From Tenacibaculum sp. AHE14PA (GTDB lineage Bacteria; Bacteroidota; Bacteroidia; Flavobacteriales; Flavobacteriaceae): a stretch of 64,000 nt of DNA. Positions 8,833-16,963 of this stretch are shown here, one piece after another (position 1 is the stretch's first letter; every line of letters begins with the position of its first letter). Location of the stretch: assembly GCF_019278465.1 (NCBI RefSeq), contig NZ_CP058983.1:186001-250000 (forward strand), in the 5' to 3' direction. The position numbers and the translations under genes were made by a program. The notes under the pieces are model-generated. The model made no database searches, was not told the DNA's origin, and saw only the letters and a list, made by a program, of their open reading frames with translations.

Positions 8833-11052
8833 TTAATACATAGAAAGTGCTATTTTTTTATCACAAACCGTTTTTTTCAATCGAACTCCAAAATCAGCCA
8901 GTGTCTTAATTTCTTTAATTCCAGCCAATCGTTCTCTACCAATAATTAATAAGCCTTTTTTATTTCCTTCAATGTGATAGTATTTATTGCTTTCAAAAAA
9001 CAGTACAAGTTCATCTGTAAAAAACTTCTTTATTTCAGTAGCATTCTTTCCAGAGAGATAAAATCGTTTAGAAAAATCAGGGTGATTAGCGATGTTAATA
9101 TCTTTAAAACCTGCAAAATGGTATATATATTCGAAAATGCCTTCTTTATCTAACGTAAATTCAGGAGTGTATTTTTCAATATCAATATACATCATGGTTA
9201 CCTTAATTACTTGTTTGGCAATAAGTTCACCTTCAGAGAATTCAACATCAAATAAAGAACAATTTTCATTTGATAATATATTTGATACTTTACTTATTTT
9301 TCGGGTTTTAAAATACCCAAAATGCGGAATTTTAGTAACTTCTTCTTCAGGAGTGGCTTCGTATTTCCAGCCTAGTTCTGTGCAAATATTTTGTAAAGAT
9401 TTTTGTCTTTTTGTTAAAGTATTAGAATTGGTGTTTTCTTCCACTTGAATAGGATTATTTTTACGTAAAGCAAACGGGTGTTCACTTCCTGTTTTATATC
9501 CATCTAAACCAATTACCTCAAAATGCCCGCCTTTTCTGTTAAAGCTTTCAGCATAATTATTAAGATTCTCCATAACAGAATGATCTATAAAGTCACACAA
9601 AGAAAAATCGATAATAGCATCTTCATTTTCGGGTATTTGATCTAGTTTAGCTTTTAGTTTTGTAAAATTTAAAAAGCTAGAAAAATTCTCGACAGAAACA
9701 TAGTATTTATCATCTTCCTTAAACATTAAAACGTTAGGTTTTAATACGTTTTTAATGAAAAACATTAGGTTTTTATTAATAATAACATGAATAACAAATG
9801 TTATAAAGATACCTGCTAAAATACCCGTAATTAAACTTGTTGTGATAGTAGTTAATAAGGTTACTAAAAATATAATTAATTGTTCTTTACCTATTTTAAA
9901 TACTTTTTTAATGTTTTCTGGTGAAGCTAGTTTATAACCTGTGTATACTAAAATGGCGGCTAATGCTGGCAAAGGAATTTTACGTAATTCTGTAGCAAAA
10001 AGTAAAATAAAAATAACCAAAAAAGCTGCATGAAAAAAGTTAGCAGAACGATTGCTTCCTTTATTATTTACGTTTACCGAGCTACGAGCTATTACTGTAA
10101 CAACATTTAACCCTCCTAAAAAACCACTAATTACAGTTGCTAACCCTAGGGCTCGAATGTCTTTATTTACGTTAGAGCGTCGTTTTAAGGTGTCTAATTT
10201 ATCCACTGCTTTAATACTTAATAAACTCTCTATACTTGCAATTAAAGTTATTGCAATTACTGCATTTATAAATTCGAAACTATAAGCTTTACTAAAATCA
10301 GGAAAAGCAAAATTAGATAAAACATCTTCAGGTAAATTAATTAAGAGACTTTTATCTATCGGATATGCAGATGATGATACCAAATCATAGTAATAATACA
10401 TACCAACACTTAAAACAACAATCCACATTGGAGCCGGAATTAACTGAAAATATTTATTACGTATTTTACTATAAAAAATCATAATTAGTAAACTAATAAC
10501 CCCTACAGATCCGGCGTAAAAAACACTAGTACTGTCAGTCTGAATTAAGTTTATGATTCCTTTTGGCATTTGTATCAGTAAGTCTACAATACTTCCTTTT
10601 GCATCTAAATTACCAAGCATTACATGTATTTGTTTGGCAAAAATACCAATACCAATAGCAGCTAACATTCCTTGAATTGCTGAAGAAGGGAAGAAGTCAC
10701 CCAGTGATCCCATTCTAAGAAATCCAAGAATTACCATAATTATACCCGAAATAACAATGGCAGCCAAGGTATATAGATAACCTTGTTGCATATCGCCAGC
10801 ACCTAATGTTGTTATAGCGGCTAATACTACAACTACTAAACCATTACCAGGCCCAGTAATAGTTACATTTGCACCTCCTAAAATCGCAACAACAACGCCA
10901 CCTACAATTGCAGCAATAGCACCAGAAATTGGTGGTGCACCAGAAGCTAACGCTAATCCAAAGCCTAATGGCAAGGCAATTAATGATACTACAAAACCAG
11001 CAAATATATTTTGCGGCATTTCACTTAAAAATGTTTTAAAACCTTTTCCCAT
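8833..11052 (-). CDS. SulP-family anion transporter with STAS domain and extra C-terminal domain
   Basis: A 739-residue inner-membrane transporter. The first ~430 residues form the SulP core: an early ALPLGFGLALASGAPP and FAGFVVSLIALP segment, GPGNGLVVVV, and more than ten hydrophobic helices. A STAS domain follows at about 440-530 (AIIDFSLCDFIDHSVMENL). The last ~180 residues form an extra soluble domain that I do not recognise; it ends near IGRERLAGIKEI. SulP proteins carry bicarbonate, sulfate or other anions, and the substrate cannot be read here. It lies 7 bases downstream of the universal stress protein gene in one operon. Confidence 0.88.
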   Translation of the reverse strand: MGKGFKTFLSEMPQNIFAGFVVSLIALPLGFGLALASGAPPISGAIAAIVGGVVVAILGGANVTITGPGNGLVVVVLAAITTLGAGDMQQGYLYTLAAIVISGIIMVILGFLRMGSLGDFFPSSAIQGMLAAIGIGIFAKQIHVMLGNLDAKGSIVDLLIQMPKGIINLIQTDSTSVFYAGSVGVISLLIMIFYSKIRNKYFQLIPAPMWIVVLSVGMYYYYDLVSSSAYPIDKSLLINLPEDVLSNFAFPDFSKAYSFEFINAVIAITLIASIESLLSIKAVDKLDTLKRRSNVNKDIRALGLATVISGFLGGLNVVTVIARSSVNVNNKGSNRSANFFHAAFLVIFILLFATELRKIPLPALAAILVYTGYKLASPENIKKVFKIGKEQLIIFLVTLLTTITTSLITGILAGIFITFVIHVIINKNLMFFIKNVLKPNVLMFKEDDKYYVSVENFSSFLNFTKLKAKLDQIPENEDAIIDFSLCDFIDHSVMENLNNYAESFNRKGGHFEVIGLDGYKTGSEHPFALRKNNPIQVEENTNSNTLTKRQKSLQNICTELGWKYEATPEEEVTKIPHFGYFKTRKISKVSNILSNENCSLFDVEFSEGELIAKQVIKVTMMYIDIEKYTPEFTLDKEGIFEYIYHFAGFKDINIANHPDFSKRFYLSGKNATEIKKFFTDELVLFFESNKYYHIEGNKKGLLIIGRERLAGIKEIKTLADFGVRLKKTVCDKKIALSMY

Positions 11053-11059
11053 CTACTTT

Positions 11060-11887
11060 TTACTTAACAATTAAAACATCGGTTGGTAATTCTGATAAAA
11101 TATATTCTAAATCATGCGGAAAAACTCTGTCTAGAACCCCTGTTTTTTTAGGAGCGCTCATAACTAGTACATCGGCTCTTTTTACTTTTGCATAATGACC
11201 AATAGAATATCCTCTACGACCAAAAATGCTTTGCGTTTTTACAGTTATGTCACTCGTGTCGATGCATTGTAGCATTTTATTAACACGTGCATCTTCGCTT
11301 TTTTGTATTTGTTCTTTTAAGTCAGTTGCTTTACGCAGCGAAACATCATCATTTACTTTTACATTTAATTCAGTCTGACTAATTTCTTCAACAATAGTTA
11401 CTCTTTTGCAGTCTAAGTTTTTAGATAAATTAAAAGCAGCTTTAATTGTTTCTTCTGTTTTTTCATCTTGTAAGCCACTAACAACAATGTGTTTACAAGG
11501 AACTCTTTCTGTTGATGGTTTTATTAGTAATAATACCGAGCAAGGTGCTTTACGAGTTAATTTTCTCGCAATAGAACCTACATAATATTTATAGAGTTTT
11601 TCTTTTTGTAGTGCCCCCAATATTAATAAGTTAACACACTCTTGTTTTGTTACTTCTAAAATAACATCAACAGGTTTACCTTCTTGCCAAATTACTTTTA
11701 ATGGAAATTTTAATTCAGGAGCATCTTTTAATAATTCATGCAATTGCTTTTCTTTTTCGTTAGTTTTTTGACCAACATGAACTCCAATTAACTGAGCATT
11801 AAACATATTTGATAAACGAATTGTTTCAAATAAGTTTGCTTTTAAATTTGGAGAGAAAGCAATACCAATAAGTATATTTTTTATCAA
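11060..11887 (-). CDS. Universal stress protein, two tandem Usp domains
   Basis: A 275-residue protein with two Usp modules (about 1-125 and 130-275). Nucleotide-loop-like segments are GSIARKLTRKAPCSVLLL in the first and GHYAKVKRADVLVMSAP in the second; the second is less canonical. It begins MIKNILIGIAFS, which is where Usp proteins normally begin. No ATG is available, so the start is TTG at 11885-11887. It is co-transcribed with the SulP gene and divergent from the antiporter gene, suggesting a shared role in ion or pH stress; that is inference. Confidence 0.85.
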   Translation of the reverse strand: MIKNILIGIAFSPNLKANLFETIRLSNMFNAQLIGVHVGQKTNEKEKQLHELLKDAPELKFPLKVIWQEGKPVDVILEVTKQECVNLLILGALQKEKLYKYYVGSIARKLTRKAPCSVLLLIKPSTERVPCKHIVVSGLQDEKTEETIKAAFNLSKNLDCKRVTIVEEISQTELNVKVNDDVSLRKATDLKEQIQKSEDARVNKMLQCIDTSDITVKTQSIFGRRGYSIGHYAKVKRADVLVMSAPKKTGVLDRVFPHDLEYILSELPTDVLIVK

Positions 11888-11968
11888 AGTATAAAAATTT
11901 AAAACGCTCGAAGATATAATTTTCTTGTTGTTTAAAAAATATTACTTTTACACAAAACAGAATATTAG

Positions 11969-13792
11969 ATGATAGAATTAGCAGGAATTGTAATACTAGG
12001 GATTTTAGCGCAATGGTTTGCTTGGAAATTTAAAATTCCGGCTATATTACCTTTAATATTAATAGGGCTATTTGTAGGGCCAATTGCTGCCGAATTTTTT
12101 AATGAAGATGGAAGTAAGTGGATTGAGCCTATTTGGAATGGTACAAAAGGACTTTTCCCAGGCGAAGCACTGTATTATTTTGTTTCTTTAGCCATAAGTA
12201 TTATTCTTTTTGAAGGAGGTTTAACGCTTCGTAGAGATGAAATTAAAAATATTGGTCCCGTAATTACCAAGTTAATAACATTAGGATCTAGTATCACTTT
12301 TTTCGGAGCGGGTATCATAGCGCATTATCTTTTTAATTTGAGTTGGGAACTATCTTTTCTGTTTTCAGGATTAATAATTGTAACAGGTCCGACTGTAATT
12401 ACGCCTATTTTAAGAAATATACCGTTAAAAAAAGACGTATCAGCAGTTTTAAAATGGGAAGGGATTTTAATAGACCCAATTGGAGCTTTAGTAGCTGTAT
12501 TGGTTTTTGAGTTTATAAGTGTTGGTGGTGGAGCAGGCTTTACACAAACAGCTTTATTAGAGTTTTTAAAGATTATTTTATTTGGTTCTACCTTCGGATT
12601 TACCTTTGCACATGCCTTAATATTTATTTTCAACAAAAAATGGGTGCCACATTACTTATTAAATGTAGTTTCTTTATCAACAGTTCTTTTAGTATTTGTA
12701 TTATCTGAGTTGTTTGCTCATGAATCAGGTCTTTTAGCTGTTGTAGTTATGGGTATGGTTTTAGGTAATAGTAAATTAAAAAACTTAAAAGATATACTAT
12801 ACTTTAAAGAATCATTAAGTGTTTTATTAATTTCAATGCTATTTATTCTTTTAGCTGCTAATATGGACATTAAAGAGTTAATGTTATTATATAGATGGGA
12901 AACAGCCCTTCTTTTTACATTAATAGTTTTCGTTATAAGACCATTAGCTGTGTTTATAAGTACTTATAAATCGAATTTAAAAACCAACGAGAAACTTTTT
13001 ATAAGTTGGGTTGGTCCAAGAGGTATTGTTGCAGCAGGAATCGCTTCTTTATTTGGTAGTAAATTGATTAAATTAGGTGTTGAAGGAGCCGAATACATAA
13101 CGCCACTTGTTTTTATGGTTGTTTTAGGAACCGTATTATTAAATGCAACTACGGCAAGATTATTTGCGAAAGTAATAGGTGTTTTCTTAAAGCGATCTAA
13201 TGCAATTATAATTATAGGAGCATCAGATTTAGCACGCCTTATAGGTGTTTATTTAAAGAATAATAATAGAAGGGTTGTTTTGATTGACTCTAATAAGGAC
13301 AATATAGATAAAGCTAAAAAACAAGGCTTAGAATCTTTTGAAGTTAATGTTTATGATGATGCATTAAGTAATAATATAGAGTTAAATGATGTTGGATATT
13401 TATTAGCTATAACAGGTAGTGATTCTATAAATAAATATGCAATATCTAATTTTTCACCAATTTTTGGAGAGCAAGGTGCTTATCGTTTAGTAAGTTCTCA
13501 AGAAGTGCTTACAAATGAATATGAGGATAAAGATCAGTTATTTACTATTAAAGATGATTATTTAAGTTTAATGGAAGCGGTAAGAGAGTTTCCTGAAATT
13601 CATGAAACACAAATTAATTCTATAGAGGAATATAAGGAGAAGATTACTGAAATTTACTCAGAGGTAAAATCAATACCGGTTTTTGTTAAAAACAATAGCA
13701 ACGAAATTTTATTAATTGCTGAATTTGAGAAAAATGTAACGGTAATAGAAGATTGGAAACTAGTTTATATAGGTAAAGACTTAAAGATCTAA
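11969..13792 (+). CDS. Cation/proton antiporter with C-terminal RCK (TrkA-N) domain
   Basis: A 607-residue CPA-type antiporter. About 12 membrane helices lie in residues 1-400, with GPTVITPILR and EGILIDPIGAL as the two core motifs. A Rossmann-type TrkA-N domain (about 410-530, IIIIGASDLARLIGVYL ... VVLIDSNKDN) follows, then a short C-terminal part. It exchanges Na+ or K+ for H+ across the inner membrane, probably gated by nucleotide binding. It lies divergent from the Usp-SulP operon with 81 bases between. Its last 12 bases overlap the end of dnaX on the other strand. Confidence 0.9.
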   Translation: MIELAGIVILGILAQWFAWKFKIPAILPLILIGLFVGPIAAEFFNEDGSKWIEPIWNGTKGLFPGEALYYFVSLAISIILFEGGLTLRRDEIKNIGPVITKLITLGSSITFFGAGIIAHYLFNLSWELSFLFSGLIIVTGPTVITPILRNIPLKKDVSAVLKWEGILIDPIGALVAVLVFEFISVGGGAGFTQTALLEFLKIILFGSTFGFTFAHALIFIFNKKWVPHYLLNVVSLSTVLLVFVLSELFAHESGLLAVVVMGMVLGNSKLKNLKDILYFKESLSVLLISMLFILLAANMDIKELMLLYRWETALLFTLIVFVIRPLAVFISTYKSNLKTNEKLFISWVGPRGIVAAGIASLFGSKLIKLGVEGAEYITPLVFMVVLGTVLLNATTARLFAKVIGVFLKRSNAIIIIGASDLARLIGVYLKNNNRRVVLIDSNKDNIDKAKKQGLESFEVNVYDDALSNNIELNDVGYLLAITGSDSINKYAISNFSPIFGEQGAYRLVSSQEVLTNEYEDKDQLFTIKDDYLSLMEAVREFPEIHETQINSIEEYKEKITEIYSEVKSIPVFVKNNSNEILLIAEFEKNVTVIEDWKLVYIGKDLKI

Positions 13793-15478
13793 CCCAAAGG
13801 TGGTCTTTAGTTTTTCTATAAACGGATTTTTCTCTTTTAACTTCTCATATTTTTCTTGAGGAGTGTAAGCGAATTTTTTCTCAACAGTTTCATTGACGAT
13901 AACATCTATTTGAATACCGTAATTATTTAATTTTTCACGTAAAAACCGTGTTAGTTTAGATTTACCACGTTCTAATTGGGTTTTCATTAAGTCGTTAGGT
14001 AAAGAAAATATAATTGTAAAAGGTTTTCCTAATTGCGGCTCACCTGAAGCTAATATAGCAGCGATACTGCGTTCACCAAGCTCTTGTAGTTTGAAATAAT
14101 ATTTTTTCCAAGCATCTTTTAACTCTTCATGAGTAAAAGGTGTTCTTGGATGGTTTTCATAGCTTTCATCATCATCTGAAACAACTTTAATTTCCTTTTT
14201 CTGATGAATACTTTTTAAAGATAAAGCTGAAGCCCGACGCTTTATATTCTTTAAAATAGGTTTTTTTGGTAGTTGAGCTGTTGCTTTAACAACAACTTTT
14301 TCTACTTCAATTTTATTAAGAACTTTAGCCGTTGGTGCTACTTTGGTTTTCTTCACAACAGGTGATAAAGAAGTAAAAAAGGTAGCCGGTATTATGTAGT
14401 TGTTAGATTTTTTTTTTGCTCCATCAAAATTGATAGAGGCTATTTGCATTAAAGTTAATTCTACCAGCAGTCGTTGGTTTTTACTAGCTCTATATTTTAA
14501 ATCGCAATCGTTAGCTTTGTCAATAGCTGGCATTAAGAACTGCATATTCGCTTTTTTAGCTTGCTCTAAATATTTCTTTTTAGTAGTATCGCCAACTTCT
14601 AATAAAGGTATAGTAGCAACATCTTTAGCAACTAATAAATCTCTAAAGTGAGATGCTAATCCGTTTATAAAATGATGTCCTTCAAAGCCTTTACCTAAAA
14701 CTTGGTTAAAAGCCATTAAGACTTGCGGAATTTTATTTTCTAATAATAAATCAGTGATGTTAAAATACACATCATAATCTAATACATTTAAGTTTTGAGT
14801 AACTGCTTCACGAGTTAAATTACTTCCCGAGAAACTAACAACTCTATCGAAAATAGATAAAGCATCTCGCATTGCTCCGTCTGCTTTTTGAGCAATTACA
14901 TGCAAAGCATCATCATCTGCAGTAATATTTTCTTTAACACAAATTGTTTTTAAATACTCTTTTGCATCTAAAACACCAATACGCTTAAAATCGAAAATCT
15001 GACAACGAGATAATATCGTGGGTATAATTTTATGTTTTTCGGTAGTTGCTAAAATAAAAATAGCATGTGCCGGTGGCTCTTCTAAAGTCTTTAAAAAAGC
15101 ATTAAAGGCAGCTTGAGAAAGCATGTGAACTTCATCAATAATATATACTTTATACTTTCCTGTTTGTGGCGGAATACGGACTTGATCGGTTAAATTACGA
15201 ATATCATCAACTGAGTTATTTGAAGCCGCATCTAATTCGAAAATATTAAAAGCAAAATCTTCATCATCAGTAGTCGCATCTTCTTGGTTAATACGTTTAG
15301 CCAATATACGTGCGCACGATGTTTTACCAACTCCACGAGGTCCAGTAAAAAGTAGTGCTTGTGCTAAATGGTCATTTTTTATAGCATTTTCTAACGTATT
15401 TGTTATGGCTTGTTGCCCAACTACGTCTTCAAAAACTTGAGGACGATATTTACGTGCCGATACTATAAAATGCTCCAT
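13781..15478 (-). CDS. dnaX: DNA polymerase III subunit gamma/tau
   Basis: A 565-residue clamp-loader ATPase. Walker A is GPRGVGKT (residues 46-53), Walker B DEVH (115-118) and sensor 1 ATTEKH, followed by SRCQIFDFKR. The usual zinc module with four Cys between Walker A and the LDAASN motif is absent: residues 62-80 read RINQEDATTDDEDFAFNIF without Cys. The domain-III region and a poorly conserved tau-like tail (370-565) follow. It loads the sliding clamp at the replication fork. No obvious frameshift signal for a shorter gamma product was identified. The end overlaps the convergent antiporter gene by 12 bases. Confidence 0.95.
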   Translation of the reverse strand: MEHFIVSARKYRPQVFEDVVGQQAITNTLENAIKNDHLAQALLFTGPRGVGKTSCARILAKRINQEDATTDDEDFAFNIFELDAASNNSVDDIRNLTDQVRIPPQTGKYKVYIIDEVHMLSQAAFNAFLKTLEEPPAHAIFILATTEKHKIIPTILSRCQIFDFKRIGVLDAKEYLKTICVKENITADDDALHVIAQKADGAMRDALSIFDRVVSFSGSNLTREAVTQNLNVLDYDVYFNITDLLLENKIPQVLMAFNQVLGKGFEGHHFINGLASHFRDLLVAKDVATIPLLEVGDTTKKKYLEQAKKANMQFLMPAIDKANDCDLKYRASKNQRLLVELTLMQIASINFDGAKKKSNNYIIPATFFTSLSPVVKKTKVAPTAKVLNKIEVEKVVVKATAQLPKKPILKNIKRRASALSLKSIHQKKEIKVVSDDDESYENHPRTPFTHEELKDAWKKYYFKLQELGERSIAAILASGEPQLGKPFTIIFSLPNDLMKTQLERGKSKLTRFLREKLNNYGIQIDVIVNETVEKKFAYTPQEKYEKLKEKNPFIEKLKTTFGLDL

Positions 15479-15500
15479 TAATCTTTACTTTTTATGCTAA

Positions 15501-15508
15501 CAAAAATA
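15501..15508 (-). promoter_or_regulatory. -7 element of dnaX
   Basis: The minus strand reads TATTTTTG, 23 bases before the ATG at 15478, fitting TAnnTTTG. Confidence 0.45.
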
Positions 15509-15619
15509 GAAAAACAGCTTACAATTCACAAACTATTTTCTTAAGGAAAACCTAAAGTTGTAAACAATTGTAAAAAGTTGTTTTTTTATCCGACCAACTG
15601 CATATAAGAGATAAAAATC

Positions 15620-16252
15620 ATGAAATTTACAAATCGTACAGCTTTAGTTATTGCACTTTTATCATTGTTTATTTTTACTAATTTTACTACCAATAAGTTT
15701 GATTTAAATACAAAAACCGTAAATACTACCAAAGTAGCTTATTTTGCAAGCGGTTGTTTTTGGTGTGTAGAAGCAATTTTTGAAAGTGTAAGAGGAGTAG
15801 AGGATGTTGTTTCTGGCTATGCAGGAGGTTTTACTAAAAACCCGACGTATGAAAGTAGTAATACTGGCAGAACAGGTCATGCAGAAGCAGTTGCGGTATA
15901 TTACAATCCAAATAAAATAAGTTTTAAAACATTGGTTGATGTTTATTTTGGCTCACATAATCCTACTACAAAAAATGGACAATATCCAGATTATGGTTCT
16001 CAATATAGATCTATAGCTTTTTATGCTGATGCTGCTGAAAAGGAAATTATCAATAAAAAAATTGATAAACTAAATAGCGAAGTTTATAATGGAAAAATAG
16101 TAACAGAGGTTAAAAAAATAGATGCGTTTTATGTAGCGGAAGCATATCATCAAAATTTCGAAAAATTACACCCTCGACACCCATATATTCAAAATATATC
16201 TGTACCAAGGTTAAATAGATTTAAAAAGAGGTTTCCTGAATTGATTAAATAA
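15620..16252 (+). CDS. msrA: Peptide-methionine (S)-S-oxide reductase, exported form
   Basis: A 210-residue enzyme that reduces methionine-S-sulfoxide in proteins. The catalytic motif GCFWCVEA (about residues 45-52) is intact, as are GYAGG, TGRTGHAEAV and the DYGSQYRS segment. The N-terminal 25 residues form a hydrophobic signal sequence, so the enzyme probably acts in the periplasm or is membrane-anchored. It is monocistronic and followed by two hairpin terminators. Confidence 0.95.
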   Translation: MKFTNRTALVIALLSLFIFTNFTTNKFDLNTKTVNTTKVAYFASGCFWCVEAIFESVRGVEDVVSGYAGGFTKNPTYESSNTGRTGHAEAVAVYYNPNKISFKTLVDVYFGSHNPTTKNGQYPDYGSQYRSIAFYADAAEKEIINKKIDKLNSEVYNGKIVTEVKKIDAFYVAEAYHQNFEKLHPRHPYIQNISVPRLNRFKKRFPELIK

Positions 16253-16301
16253 ACAAAATTAGAGGTAAAAATTGTTAGGTTGAAGTTTGTTTATATATGT
16301 G

Positions 16302-16332
16302 TCTCCTTAATATTTATATTAGGGAGATTTTT
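16302..16332 (+). terminator. msrA terminator
   Basis: TCTCCTTAATA (16302-16312) pairs with TATTAGGGAGA with one G-T pair and is followed by five T residues. It is the first of two hairpins between msrA and the convergent lipoprotein gene. Confidence 0.6.
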
Positions 16333-16340
16333 AGTTAATA

Positions 16341-16377
16341 AAAAACCCCAAACTATTTAATAGTTTGAGGTTTTTTT
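16341..16377. terminator. Bidirectional rho-independent terminator
   Basis: A 17-bp stem with one mismatch (arms 16341-16357 and 16359-16375) is bounded by A and T runs. It lies between msrA (+) and the lipoprotein gene (-). Confidence 0.8.
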
Positions 16378-16394
16378 AGAGATTTTATTTAAGT

Positions 16395-16952
16395 TTATTC
16401 AACTGTAACAGGTATTGTTACTTCAATATCTGTTTCTCCTCCTGCATTTGTAATGTCACCTGAAGCAACACCTTCAGCAGATTTACTAGGTTCGTGTCTT
16501 AATGTAAAAGTAAAACTACCTGAAGCTGCATCACCACTTAATACTGTAAAGTTAATTCCTACAGGATTTCCGTTAGAATCATTTTCACCGGCATAACTAA
16601 AAGTCGAGTTTAAATTAGTAGCATTGTAAAAAAACTGGTGTTCATCAGCTTCTTCTGCAACCTCTAAAGTAATATCTTCAGCAGGGCTTTCTGTTTCGTT
16701 TAATAAAGTAATAACGGCGCTATAAGAAGTATTTGCTGCTAATGTTCCTCCTGTTATCACAGGTGCATTTGGTCCGTCACCATCTAAATCCTTACTTTCT
16801 AAAGTAACAGTTGTTCCTGATTTTGGAGTTAACACGACTTTAATTGTTGTAATTACTTCTTCGCCATTTATAATCTCTGGATTGTCATCAGAACAAGATA
16901 TTGATATAATTGAAGAAATAAATAATAATGCTATAATTTTGAAATTTTTCAT
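16395..16952 (-). CDS. Lipoprotein of a TonB receptor module
   Basis: A 185-residue predicted lipoprotein. The signal peptide ends in a lipobox ISIS-C with the lipidated Cys at about 20, followed by SDD. The rest is beta-rich and acidic (DLDGDGPNAP, GENDSNGNP), with repeated T-x-T strands. It begins 11 bases after the TonB receptor stop on the same strand and so is the last gene of the operon His-rich protein, receptor, lipoprotein. A surface or periplasmic accessory for the receptor's substrate is plausible. I cannot name its ligand. Confidence 0.75.
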   Translation of the reverse strand: MKNFKIIALLFISSIISISCSDDNPEIINGEEVITTIKVVLTPKSGTTVTLESKDLDGDGPNAPVITGGTLAANTSYSAVITLLNETESPAEDITLEVAEEADEHQFFYNATNLNSTFSYAGENDSNGNPVGINFTVLSGDAASGSFTFTLRHEPSKSAEGVASGDITNAGGETDIEVTIPVTVE

Positions 16953-16963
16953 GTTTTTAATTT

